DNA from: Trogon surrucura
Lineage: Eukaryota > Chordata > Aves > Trogoniformes > Trogonidae
DNA length: 64,000 nt
Direction: 5' to 3'
Assembly (NCBI GenBank): GCA_020746105.1
Contig: CM036618.1
Span: 620,001 to 684,000 of the forward strand
In this document: positions 34,701 through 46,389 of the stretch, one piece after another
Position numbering within the stretch: the stretch's first letter is position 1
How the letters are laid out: every line of letters starts with the position of its first letter
Program-made: the position numbers and the translations under genes
Notes under the pieces: model-generated
Seen by the model: only the letters and a program-made list of their open reading frames with translations
What the model was told of the DNA's origin: nothing
Database searches by the model: none

Positions 34701-35792
34701 GAAAAGCCCCTCTCACCCTGTGAATATTTAAACACTGGTCTTGCCCCAGCTTCGAGTCCCAAGAGGTGCTGAGACTCACTGGTGGAGGATTTTCAGGAGC
34801 AGTGAGGAAAATCTATCAAGACTGTTCACAGACATTGGAGTTTGCCTTTGGGAAGAGATGGGTGAAGTCACAGGGTCCCAAAGTTGTTTTTTCATTTGGG
34901 GGTTTGTGGGTTTTTTGGCGTTTTCTTCATGTTTTTTTTTTTTGTTTTTTGTAGTATGGACACAATTCCCCTCCCCACCCTGCCTTCTCCTCCTGAGCCA
35001 GGGCATTGGGTCGCTCCCCCACGGAAAGCCAAACCCACCAGGATCAGGCCATCGCAGCACAACCCGTCTGCCCCTGCGAACCGCTCAGCCCTGTCTCTTC
35101 TTCCACTGCTTTTCAAAACTCTTCTCTTCCCTGACTCCCCGCACATAAAAGAGATTACCACTGACGAAACGCGGACAGCAGAATGACAGCGTCCTGAAGC
35201 AAAGCATCGAGAACTTGAATACAATACGCCTGATTTAGGAAAGCAATAACAACGTCCTGACAAAACGACACGAGGCAAAATAATAACGGTGACGGCACCC
35301 GAGGTACCGCAAAAGGCGCGCTCACAGAACGACGGGGAAAGAACGGAACAGTCAGCGGCACAGATTGTTACAGGGAAGGTATCTGGCCATCGAGATACAA
35401 ACCAAAGAGATACACTTTTCACTTTGTTTGTGGGGTTTTTTGTTTGTTTGGGGTTTTTTAAAATTTTTTTCTGACAGTGGCGAAGTTTAGCTATGGATGG
35501 GAAACAAATAAATGAAGTGGGAGGGCACCCGCACCAACCCGCTGCCTTCCCCTTCCTGGCAGATGGTACACCATGATCACACACAGTTTACTTTCTTCTC
35601 TTGCCTTTTTTTTTCGGTCCATTTCTGAATGCCACAAAACACGGTGTGGCAAACTCTACTTCTCTTCTGTCCTGCTCAGATCGCTTTCCACGCTGCCACC
35701 TGCATAAAGCCGGCTGGACCGAAGCTGCCATCAAGTGACCACGGGAAAACGTTTTTCACGTCCTTGACGTGCCCAACTCCGAGTCACACTTA

Positions 35793-35925
35793 GAATCATA
35801 GAGTCACTCTGGTTGGAAAAGACCCCTGGGATCATCAAGCCTGACTACCAAGCTCACCCCTAAACCATCTCCCCAACAGCACACCTGAACAACCTTTAAA
35901 CACACCCTTGGGCCACCACGCTCCC
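35793..35925 (-). mobile_element. CR1 LINE 3' end fragment
   Basis: AGAATCATAGAGTCACTCTG, then GGTTGGAAAAGACCCCTGGG, marks a minus-strand CR1 end. It is truncated near 35925 (AACACACCCTT). Confidence 0.85.
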
Positions 35926-36247
35926 TCCTGCCTACGGACTGCAAGGGCTCACCTCCTGTCCCAACCCATCTGTCCCCTCTCCTTCCTGCTCTTCCTGCCC
36001 TGCCCCTGAAATCCTTGTAATTAAAATGCTCACGCTTAGTTTTCTCTGCCTCAGTGATCCGAGTCTCTGCCTGCTGTTGGCACCTTCTCTTTTGAAGGTG
36101 TCCCTTCTCCCAAAGCCACACGTGGGAGGGGGTGGGTGGTTTAAGCTTCTCCCCACTTTTCCCTGCTTCCAAGCCTTCAGTGTTCCCTCTCCCACCTGCC
36201 CGCACTCCAGACTCAGAAGTACAGGTCGTTCAGGGAAAAGACAAACT

Positions 36248-36375
36248 GCTCCTCTATTTAAAAGCTACGGTGCTCAGGGCCGTGGTTTGGAAGTGGACCT
36301 GGCAGGGTTAGACAATGGCTGGACTTGATGATCTTGAAGGTCTTTTCCAACCACAATGATTCACCGTTCTATGAA
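36248..36375 (+). mobile_element. CR1 LINE 3' end fragment
   Basis: GGACTTGATGATCTTGAAGG, then TCTTTTCCAACCACAATGAT, ending CCGTTCTATGAAG. A plus-strand CR1 terminus. Confidence 0.85.
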
Positions 36376-37344
36376 GAGCCCGAGAGGGAAGGAGCTGGAG
36401 AGGCTGGACCACAAACCCAATTCTCCCATCTGTATTTTTCTCCTTCTGACTCCCAAACACTGTATTCAGCAAGTTTTTGTCTCCCCTTCCTTTGCCTCAA
36501 TGGATCCAGCCCGTGACTGTCCCTGTATTTCAGTTCCCTCCCAAGTGTTCTGCCCCCAGTGCAGGACATGTCCTTCTCCTTCCCGTCCCACCCAGCCCAC
36601 CCCAGCAGCGCTGGCTGCGAGTATCCCTGAGAGAATCTTGTCAGAAAACTGACCTCACCCACGGAAGCTGTGTCCTCTTCTCCTTTCAACTCTGTCAGCC
36701 TCCAAAATTCTGCTCCTCCAAGCAACTTGAACTCTCCGCTAAAGCCCAAACAGTATTTTTGCCATCAGTGCTCAAATTTTCAGTCCTCAATCTCCAACTC
36801 ACTGTTTGAATCTCCTCTTTTCATCCTCATTTATTCTCTGATCAGGACACGTTAAGTTCTTCCCAATGCAAACCAGAACAATGTGAAGTGACCTTTTCTC
36901 CTCTTCCTTCCTCCTCAACCACGTAGTTACTTCTCACCTGCTCTCTTCTACAAATCCCTGATTTACTCCAAGACCTTCTTGTGCCACCTTGTGATCTACC
37001 TCAGGCTCCCCAGTGCTGCTGCTTCTTCATTACCATTCGTTCCCCTTGCTCTCCAACATCAAAACATAAACAGGATTTAGGTTTTCAGGCTCCAAGGACA
37101 AAAAAAATTGACTGTATTTTCTTCTCTAAACCCAAGTCCTTTTGCCTCGAAGCTTACTGTCTGGCGCTCCTCTCCTTCAGTTCTGATCTTCAGAAATTCC
37201 TCCACCTCTCGCGTTTCCACAGAAGCTGTTCTCATCAAAACCCCTTATTACCATTTCCCACCCAAACGCAGGTATCTCTACTCCACCACCAACCTTTGAG
37301 CTGCAAATCCAGTCTTTCTCCCTGTCTTGGACTCTCCATACAGG

Positions 37345-37866
37345 AAGGGACCTGGCCTGGCCTGGGTCAGCACTGGTGTGACCAGCAGGAGCAGGGAGGG
37401 GACTGTTCCCCTGTGCTTGGCACCCCTTGAGTGTGCGCTCCCTCCAGCATCTCGAGATCTCTCTCGCGTCCAGGTGCCCAAAACTGGACTTGCGTCCAGT
37501 TTTGGGCACCTGGACGGGAGAGAGATCTCGAGGGGCTGGGGTGGTTGAAGGAGCTGGGGCTGTTGAGTGGTTGGGGCTGGTCTCTGCTCCCGGGGAATTG
37601 GTGACAGAACCCGAGGGAACGGCTGCAAACTGCACCAGGGCAGGGTTCCCCTGGGCAGGAGGAGAAATCTCTCCCAGCAAGAGCAGCCAGAGCTTGGCAC
37701 AGGCTGCCCAGGGAGGGGCTGAGTCCCCGTCCCTGGAGGTGTTGAAAGGCCGTTGAGATGTGGGGTTGGGGAGATGGTTTAGGGGTGAGCTTTGCAGAGC
37801 AGGGTCAGGGGTTGGACTCGGTGATCCCAGGGGGCTTTCCCAACCTGGAGGAGTGTGTGGTTCTGT
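37345..37866 (+). mobile_element. CR1 LINE fragment with internal fold-back, near-identical to 54905-55412
   Basis: The 5' part (37345-37430) has GACCAGCAGGAGCAGGGAGG in plus orientation. It is followed by a small inverted duplication that forms the hairpin at 37451-37532, then the 3' part to GGTTCTGTGATT. The stretch 37569-37852 matches 55115-55398 with two mismatches and no indel by eye. Confidence 0.88.
37451..37532. repeat. 39-bp inverted repeat with 4-bp loop within CR1
   Basis: The arms 37451-37489 and 37494-37532 are reverse complements with one mismatch (CGCG versus CGGG), separated by TTGC. Weaker pairing continues outward by about ten bases. The arms correspond to a single CR1 segment copied in inverted orientation, the mark of a polymerase fold-back. 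Confidence 0.95.
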
Positions 37867-40689
37867 GATTTCTGGAGGAAGAACAGAATCACTAATAAAA
37901 CATAGATAGAACTAAAGAGGGGGAAAAAAACCCAGAGCCTTTATTCAATGTGTAGGAGAAATTCCCAAAGACATTACAAAACCTAGCAGGGAAAGGAAAA
38001 TGAAAATATGACAGCTGCAAAAGACAAGAAAAGAAATCAAAGAGGAGACAATAAAAGCAGAACGTTAAAGCATCATGAAGATGTAATAATTCAACACAAA
38101 AATGTTTCAGGGAAAATCTGGAGAACCCCCACTGTTCAAACTCTGGCTAAGCCAGAATGAACGTTGGAGGAGAAATGCTTTGAAGATCTTGCCGTGACTA
38201 CAGATACAAACTTTTGTAATTATTTTACATGTGGTACTCATGGCCACATCTATAAACACGACAGACTGCTACAAGGTTTTGCTTTTTGCTGGTGGACTCA
38301 GGCCAGGAGTATCGATGCGTACACCCGTAACTCCTAATTCTCCAAGATAAAACACACACGGACCAGACTGCCGGCTAAAAAAAACCCCACAAAGCCTGTT
38401 ACCCTGAATCCCACGTTCCTTACAAAGCTGCACGTAATTTTACACAGGGTCTAGGATATAATGTACACACCAAGCTCCAGGTTTCAACTCTGACTTTCCC
38501 ATTTTTCCATGGAAACTGTTCAAATGAGCGGAAAGAGAACTCTTCCAGGGGATGATTGTCCTTAGCTACGCCCACCGGGTAGAGCTCTCTTAGGTGATGG
38601 TCGGAGCCGGATTCTGCAGCTTCACACCAACTGAGGCAGGGATGTGACCTCCTCCAGGAACCGCTGTGAATACACCCAAACACTCTCTGGTTCTGCCTTC
38701 TGCTGCCCAATCTCTAAAGAAAAGCGGATCTCTGGGACTGAACACGCTCCACTCCGCCCGCTGCAGCGCAACACGGATCCACGGATCACGTGGATCTGAC
38801 GGACTATTTCCACGGCACCAGCAAGTTACGATGAGCAGAAGCAACCTGGCACGTGCTGCACAGCAGAAGAACCTTTTAAAATAATCTGCGTTCTGCTGGA
38901 AAGCTTAGGGACCAGTAAAAGAGAGTAAGACTGAAAGGCATTACCAAGCTGTACCCACAAATGAAACGACGGGTTGAAAAACTCCCTGAACACCCCCAGT
39001 GGGGCGCACCCCAAGGTGCCACATTTCCCCACGGAGCCTTTGGTTTGCCTACTGACAAGGCAAGGACAACACAGACCTCCACGAACACGTCCACACGCCC
39101 TAAAGCAAAAAAACGAAACAATTCCGTCTCCTGAGTAATCCCAAAAACGCTGCCTCAAAACCACCGTAAGGAAGGAACGAAGAGCAGTTCCCTGCTGGAT
39201 GTCAGCGACACCTTCGGAGCAGCGAGGGACAGACCGAGGAGTTTCTGTCACTGCAACTCGTTACCACCATGAGGATAATTCTGAAGTAATTCCAAGTACG
39301 TCAGCATCCTCACTGAAAGAGCAGTAACTCCCCAGGAAACTACCTTCTTCCTTTCAAGAAATGCAAAAAAAAAAAAGCCGAAAGAGAAAAAGGGCATCAT
39401 CACTGCAGGTCTTTTTTTATTTTTCCTTTTTTCCAAAAATTAATTCTGCTGCAAGGGTCTACCCTTGCGAGAAGCAAAAGCTTTACCGCAGCTAAGACCG
39501 CTTAGCCGCCGCTAAAGGCAAATTTTGCCATTTTAGGAAAGGCAGAAATTCTCAATCCCGTTCAGAAAGTATCCTGATCTTCTGGGAAAGTTGAAGATGT
39601 ATTTGTCATGGAAGGCGGCCAAAGCTCGAGCTGTAACACCTGACTGGAGAACGACCTGGCAGTTAAAAAAGTGTAACGGAACGTTTTTTAATTGGCAACT
39701 CCTACAGAGGAGCTGCGTTGCCCTCCCACACGCAGTTGGGTTCTTCAAACTGTATTTCAGATGAGGAACAATCCCTACCTGGCGAGTCAGGTGTCTCTCC
39801 AGGTACTAATACAAGCTTAGGATAACGGCAACGGCAAGTTTAAAAGCTGGATAATCTTTGCCATATTCTTTCTTCCTTTTGTTATAAATGAGAGAGGAAA
39901 AAACCCCCCAGCCTGCGGACGACCTCCACTCGCATTTACGCAGGATCCTGAGACAGTGGCTCTCACGGATAACACGCCAGCCCATCTGTTCAGATCAACG
40001 CCACCAATCCGTGGAGTTTGATGCCTTGAGAAAGAAGAGAGGTTATTTTCTCACCCGTGTATGTTACTTTGCCAATAAAGCAAGCTCAGATCAGAGCTTA
40101 ATTGCCTTTTGCTTAAATGAGAGTTGAAAAGACAACCAAGGAAACTTGCAGGACTTTTTTTATTTCTTTAAAGGTGCCAAGGGAGGTATTGAAATGCCTC
40201 TGAAGGAACTCGGCAGTGATTGCCAGAGTAATTAATGAGAATATTTACAAGCTGTGAAGAGGACAAACATGTGGCTGGGCAGCAGGGTGAGGGAAGAAAA
40301 GCACTACCCCCTGACACGGGGCCATGCAGAGAAAACTCCTCCGCAGCGGCAATTCCAGCTGATGCCAGAACTAGACCAGTACTGAGCAGGTACTACAAGG
40401 AAACACGTTCCAGACAGTAGAAGCAAAGACACAAACTTAAAGGATGAATCTTTCTCTCATATCAGATAAACACTGTCTACAGACTTGTGGTGGAAGGGAA
40501 CTTTGGGGAATGATTTGGGGGGATTTTTGCTGCGTTCACACTCGGAATCACAAACCCACCGAAGAGCTGCGGGTGAGGAGCCCTCTGGAGCTCTGCTCGA
40601 GGCGGGGTCGGCCAGAGCAGACGGCTCACCCCGTGTCCCGTCGGGCACCGAGTATCTGCAAGGCTGGTGCCAAGTTTGACCATCCTCAA

Positions 40690-41200
40690 AATATTAAGAA
40701 ACCCTCTTCTGATGTTTAAACGGTATTTCCTCTACTTCCATTTGCACCCATTGCCTCGTGTCCTGCCACTGGGGACCACTGAGAAGTCAGATCTTCTTTC
40801 CAGCTTCCCACCAGCTGTTTATACACCTTGGTGGGGACCCCTGAGCCCTCTCCCCTCGAGGCTAAGCAGTCCCACCTCCCACAGCCTGCCCTTCCTCGTA
40901 CCACACAGGCTGCAGTCCTTAACTGGACACACTCCAGTAAGCCCACACTCCCCTGTACTGGAGAGCCCAGAATTCCAGATCTGGTCTCCCGGGTGCTGAA
41001 CAGAGGGCAATAGCATCTCCCTGGAGCTGCTCTCTTCCTCACGCAGCCCGGGACACTGCTGGCCTTTTTCTCCTCAGGACGGCATCACTGGCTCACGGTC
41101 AACTTGGTGTCCACAAACTGGTCTCCAGCCAGTCAGCCCCCAGTACGCACTGGTGCATGGTGCTATTTCTTCCCAGGTGCTGGACTTTAAAACACCCAGT
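40690..41200 (-). mobile_element. Older CR1 LINE fragment
   Basis: A minus-strand copy of about 500 bp with many substitutions. It contains TTGCACCCATTGCCTCGTGT, GGAGAGCCCAGAATTCCAG, TGGCTCACGGTCAACTTGGT and CCCAGGTGCTGGACTTT, in the order of CR1 ORF2 text. Frames are broken. Confidence 0.75.
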
Positions 41201-43135
41201 GCCCAACTTTGTGAGGCGCACAAGGAAAGAAGTAAAAATTATTTTGAAGATCTCTCACTCTTGTGAATCTGCACTGGGAGAATCATCTTGCACCTGCCAG
41301 GATACCCGACCACAGCTCTGCAAACCTACTCTGAAGAAACACTTCTGCACCTCTAGTAAAGCATCTGCATCAAAACCAAAAATGGATTAAAAACATAACT
41401 CTGTGTATCGCTAGAGAGTGAAGCCTGCCTTAAGCAGGGAGGTTATTTATCACGAGCTGACCTTTGGTCCAAGTTTTGCCTCTGAACCTGAAGGATCCAC
41501 CTTTCCAACTTGCACGGGTGGAAAAGCTTCGCAGTTCTCAAGAAACGCAGGTGCCAGCTGTAGCTTCAAATTTTAAAACCGAGTGTGCCAAATCCATTAA
41601 GGGCCCAAACCAACGTCTGACACTTAAGCCCTATTAATAATCGCGGAACAACGTCAGTATTGTGCCTGGAACCCAAGGTCTCAGATTGCAGCTCCAAGGC
41701 TGCCACAGGGAGATGCCAATTCCCACCCGACGCCGTGCGGAGGTTCCCACCGTGGCCCGGGGCCGGGCACAGGATTAGAAGCTCGGGATGAAGGCTGGAG
41801 AGTCTCTGAGGCCAACTCTCGCCTCCAGATCAGAGGACTGGGTTCGGCTGGCCTGGAAGGCTGACAAAAATCTGACTGAAGGTGTTCGTACAACATAGAC
41901 CCAAGCCCAATAACAGATGGACCTGTTTTAAATCAGCACCCATTTCTGCTCCTTTCACGTTCTGTTTCTTCTTTGCATCGTGGAAAAGTTTTCAATTCAG
42001 AGGAGACAGGCACTCCTGTAACCTCCTACAAACGCTCATTTGAACAAAATTTATGCTTTTATACATATGCAGATGTTAAAACGTGCACAACTCTCACAAA
42101 GTAACTGCACACTAAAGCAGCAGTCAGTGTCAGCACAAGCTGATCCATTTTTAAACACTGACAACGACCACGTAACAGGAACAAAAATTCCACTTGCAAG
42201 AGAAAAGAAGTTTGTGAGGAGAAAAAAAATCGTAGTAACTTAAGAGAGAAAGAACAGCGGCACAAAATGTCGAAGGTAACACAATTCAGCAAGGTGCTTG
42301 GGAGCTGCAGGAGATAAGAGTTAGAAACATCATTTTTGTGCCACGAACACTAAGCGTTACCCGGATGCTAAGCCGACGCGCAACAAGACTCCTGTGTGTA
42401 ACACAGGGTTAAATCTGGGGACTGGCTGGCAGAAGAGACAAACAGGGAGAATCTCTTGCTGCTTGGAAGAAAGCAGCAGCAAAAGGGGCATTTCGGCAAC
42501 CGCTCCCAGTGCCGGCGGCTGGGTTGGGATCTGCAGAGCAGCCGTATCGCACGAGGGCTACAGAAGCTCTCGGGTAAGAGGGGAAGGCAGGCAGCAACCC
42601 GGTAATTTCCTCGAGGTGCTTTCAAGCAGAAAAAAAGGATCAGCTGACGAATGATCTCCAGATCTTCCCACCATTTCAATCCTGTCCAAACATTCCACCA
42701 AACACTCCACCTCATATAAACAATCTGACTACCCGTTTCCTCACTGCATTTACGCCCCCCCTTGTGCTTTTCCTGAAGTGCAAGTCTGCAAGGGCAGGAG
42801 GATGAAGGAAGAAGAATAAAGCAAGATGCCACTGCTGCCTTTCTGCCAGTGCAGCCTGACACACAAGGTGGGAAAGACACTGCAGTACCGTGCTTTATCC
42901 CGTATTTTAACTGGATCAGTCTTCTCAGCTTTTTGGGAAGTTTTCCTGTAAGATTTGTCTCCATGAAATCGCTCGCCTCAAAATTCTTTAAAAAAATGCA
43001 TTTCTAATGATGCCCAGAGTTACCAGGACACGTCCATAAACACACAGAGCAACTGGGAAATTCATCTTCTCTCCTGTTGCATCCCAAGCCCAACCTCCTG
43101 CACCGCCTGACAAATGCAGGTGGAACCCACAGCCA

Positions 43136-43232
43136 GGTCACAGAATCACCATCGAGCCATCGGATGCTCGGGGTTGGTAAGGCACCTCCAGAGATCACCT
43201 GGCTGCGCTCTGCAGGAGGACCAAGAGCAGAC
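43136..43232 (-). mobile_element. CR1 LINE 3' end fragment
   Basis: GGTCACAGAATCACCATCGA, then CGGGGTTGGTAAGGCACCTC, resembles a minus-strand CR1 end. It is short and diverged. Confidence 0.6.
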
Positions 43233-43507
43233 AAGGAAAAAAGTGCCAAAACCCAGCATCCCAAACCCACAGCAACACCGAACCCTGTCACAGGCGTAAA
43301 TGTCACACAACATGGAAGGGAATATAACTCATGAAGGCTCAGCTCGGGCCAGAGTGCCACGCTGTGCCTGTAAGCCGCTCGGCAAAACCAACGGTCTAGA
43401 GTTTATCTACCTGGGCCTCAAAAGGAAGAAGTTTTCCCACCCTGAAATGACTGTACCTGCACCAAGTGGAGGAAAAGGGCAGGGGTTTGGAAGGATGACA
43501 ACATGGG

Positions 43508-43763
43508 TTCAAGTTGGAACAAGGTAGGTTTAGGCTGGACATTAGGAAGAAATTCTTCACGGAAAGAGTGGTCAGACACGGGAACAGACTGCCCAGGGAG
43601 GGGGTTGAGTCGCCATCCCTGGGTGTGTTTGAGTGTCGCTGAGATGTGGTGTTGGGTGAGATGGTTTAGGGGTGAGCTTGTAGTGTAGGGTTAATGGTTG
43701 GACTCGATGATCCCAAGGGTCTTTTCCAGCCTGAACTGTTCTATGGTGATTCTATGATTTTAC
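43508..43763 (+). mobile_element. CR1 LINE 3' fragment, same subfamily as 13226-13475
   Basis: GGCTGGACATTAGGAAGAAA, GAGATGTGGTGTTGGGTGAG and AGTGTAGGGTTAATGGTTGG, ending in octamers TTCTATGGTGATTCTATGAT. It is nearly identical to the complement of 13226-13475 and to 60479-60617. Confidence 0.92.
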
Positions 43764-44179
43764 TCCGTGGGAAGGAAACAGAAGATGAACTTTAATTTAT
43801 AGGCGAAGAAAAATAAATAAATTATGGTTTCTTTCTGAAACTCAGATACAAAATCTCAGACAGACACACTGTGTGCAACTGTACAAGCAATAAAACACGT
43901 CACCTTTTTGGCCACTGAAACCAGCAAAGAGTTTCAATATTTTCTGCAGGAAATTCCCTTCCAGCCAGATGACTCTTTCATCACTCTTTCTCACTGTTCA
44001 TCTAGTTTTCCATCCCTCCTTGCTCCTTAAATACTTTCCGTAGGCAGCCAACCCAGGAAATTTTAGCTAAGAGAGGGTCTGGAAGCGCGAGGAGCTCAGC
44101 CCTCACCTCCCCGAGCGAGCACTGAAGTGACTCATGAGCTCAAACGCTCCCCAAGCCAGAGATCTGACAGGGCACCAAC

Positions 44180-44222
44180 ACCTTCCCTTCCAGCCTGGGC
44201 CATTCTACGATTCTGTGATCTC
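44180..44222 (+). mobile_element. CR1 LINE terminal fragment
   Basis: CCCTTCCAGCCTGGGCCATT, then CTACGATTCTGTGATC, is a bare CR1 3' tail. Confidence 0.6.
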
Positions 44223-44614
44223 AGGGAGTCAGCACTTGAGAGCGGATGGGAAAGCACAGCTCAACGGAAATTTTCCAAGCTGTTTCAGAATAAACATGAA
44301 TATTTAGAGAAAATCGCTCTTCTGCTGCGTGGTGGTGTTCTTTTTTTTTCATCTTGTGCTGCTAGTGACGCTAGAACTCTAAAGCTAGTCTTGTTTTGGC
44401 CATGCTTTCGTACAGAATCAGCCCTCGTCCCAGAGGCGTAGAACACTTTTCACTCCAAAAGCCTGGGCTTAAACGCTCTGGGACTAAGACTGTTACAGCG
44501 GGAGCGACGAAGGCACGAAGCGCTTCGCTACGTGAGAAAGGGCAGCACGTTTACAGATGTTGAATTGAACCCTTCTCCGACCAGATGTTTCAAACAAGCA
44601 AATACTCCATTTAC

Positions 44615-44720
44615 CATTTTCAACATGGGCGAGTCTGTGCATGAGAGGCAGCCACACAAGGCACTGAGGAGGAGGATCAGCCATCAACGTGTCCAAAAAC
44701 ATGTTTAGCATGATCTTCTT
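44615..44720 (-). CDS. DTNB: DTNB exon, linker between EF-hand region and ZZ finger
   Basis: The exon is 106 bp: 35 codons plus the first base of a split Val codon. It encodes [20 protein letters not shown] followed by [15 protein letters not shown]. This very conserved stretch precedes the ZZ finger in the dystrophin and dystrobrevin family. The acceptor has a long pyrimidine tract ending TTTCTTTGCAG. The donor is G|GTAAATGG, weaker than consensus at +5. The first residue is Lys where I recall Arg in human DTNB, a conservative change. The neighbouring exons at 51149 and 29482 join in frame. Confidence 0.96.
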
Positions 44721-46097
44721 CTGCAAAGAAAAGAGAAACAGAACTTAATTATAAACAAAAAAATAATCAATTTTATACACCGGAAGCTACTTCAGCCTTA
44801 AAATCTCTGAGTCAGCTCCCGTCTACCAGGAATATCTCAAAGGATATAAAGAGATAAAAATCACAACTTCTTTGCTCAGGGAGTTTCAGTCTAAATCGGG
44901 CAAGCAGGAACACCAGAGAAAGGTATTTGTATAGACACGATATAATCACAGAAAAATAAATGATAAACAGACGAGCAGAAAACTCCAAGAGATGGGGGAC
45001 TAGTCAGTCAGGACTGGTTCCTGAGCTGCAGTGACAGAGTCTCATTTAATTTTTGAAGAGGAATACAACAAATGCGAGGGGAAGTTATTTAACGATGCGG
45101 AACCCAGTATTTCAAACATACAGACAGCATGGGGAAAAGCAGACAAACATAAAAGAGTAATTACAACTAACACGCATCATTCATACAGTAAATCATTTTT
45201 TTAAGAGGCAAAATAAGAAGAAAGAGAGAAGGGGAGAATTAGGCTAATAGTTTAAAAAACTGTAAATAAAAACATAATGGAAATGAAGTCATTGGGAGGT
45301 CAGGCTTGCTAAGAACAGAATTTTCTAAGGTTTCAAATTCAAGTGAGCAAGAGAAAATATCTGCTGCAGATCCAAACAGACGGAGGTAACCGGTGCGAAA
45401 AGCAGCTGAGAATCTTACGGATACGAGGCAAGAATACGTTGGCTTTTGCACACCAGCAGCTCGATGCTGAAGAAGTTCCGACAGGCACAAGCCCAGCCCA
45501 GGTGGTCGGACAGCCCGCTCTCCTCCTCGCACACGGCTCCAAAAAGCACCCGCGCCGCGCAGGGAGCGGAGCTGGAGGAAGAGCCTGTCTGGTTTTCTAG
45601 GGGCTGTGGTACTAATCGTAGCTTTTGTTTGCAACGGTCATTGGTTCGTGTTTTGGTTTTTTTTTTACTTAAAGTGAAGGTTTCTATTTAAAACATCAAT
45701 ATTTTTGTGAGAGCTAACTACTCTGGGGAGGTAATATGGAATCGCCATTACCTATCCCAGCCACCATTAAGGAAGATTCTAAGAAATATTTAACCTTATT
45801 TCTTCCAACTTTTATACGGTGTCTTTGCTGAAGAGCTTTTCCTGAATAGTTCACTGCTCCCGCAGAGAGCCCAAGAACCTCCTTTGCCAGGTGTGACATC
45901 AGACCAGACCGAGCGCCTGGACCTCGCCCGGCAGTCCCAGCCTTCCCCCCGAGCCAACATCCTCGGGCTGCTGAAACCACACACGGTCAGCCTGCCCTCC
46001 TCCTCCTCTTCCTCTTCGGGTGAAGAAACACGCAGAAGACAGGGAGAGGATCAGAGACAGCCAGCACGGCCTCACGCCTGACTGATCTCGTGGCCTT

Positions 46098-46349
46098 GTG
46101 TGGTGTGATGGCAGAGAGAAGATTTAGATGAGATATTGGGAAGGAATTCTCCACCGTGAGGGAGGTGAGAGCCCGGCGCGGGCTGCCCAGAGCAGCTGTG
46201 GCAGCCCCTCCCCGGCAGTGCCCAAGGCCAAGCTGGACGGGGCTGGGAGCGCCCTGGGCTGGCGGGAGGGGTCCCTGCCCAGGGCAGGGGCTGCAACTCG
46301 ATGGGCCTTAAGGCCCCTTCCAGCCCGAACCTGTCTGTGATTCTATGAT
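46098..46349 (+). mobile_element. CR1 LINE 3' fragment, sibling of 34440-34700
   Basis: GATATTGGGAAGGAATTC, CAGTGCCCAAGGCCAAGCTG and GGCCCCTTCCAGCCCGAACC, ending GATTCTATGATG. Relative to 34440-34700 it lacks about 30 bp near its 5' side. Confidence 0.88.
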
Positions 46350-46350
46350 G

Positions 46351-46389
46351 ACAAGAGAGGAACTACAGAAGACATGTCCCTGGACTTCT
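46351..46389 (+). mobile_element. CR1 LINE, 5' stub before LTR insertion
   Basis: The last bases, TGTCCCTGGACTTCT, continue at 47050 with GGGAGGCCTTTGATACGGTC, together encoding LDFWEAFDTV of CR1 reverse transcriptase. ACTTCT at 46384-46389 is the target-site duplication. Confidence 0.8.

Larger units (their letters stand above)
29483..44614 (-). other. DTNB intron between linker exon and ZZ exon
   Basis: This intron of about 15.1 kb is the most repeat-loaded. It holds an old CR1 ORF2 relic (about 30900-31470) and a young CR1 split by a solo LTR (31800-34084). Further CR1 pieces lie at 29867-29960, 34250-34345, 34440-34700, 35793-35925, 36248-36375, 37345-37866, 40690-41200, 43136-43232, 43508-43763 and 44180-44222. 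The stretch 36376-37344 is strongly pyrimidine-biased on the plus strand without a recognised family. I see nothing recognisable in 29961-30899, 34701-35792 (T-rich runs only), 37867-40689, 41201-43135 or 43764-44179. Confidence 0.85.

Noticed and set aside
42368-42964. Minus-strand open frame of 198 codons inside a DTNB intron
   Set aside because: There is no recognisable domain and no splice context fitting DTNB. Composition looks random (Cys, Ser and Arg rich), so a chance frame is most likely.
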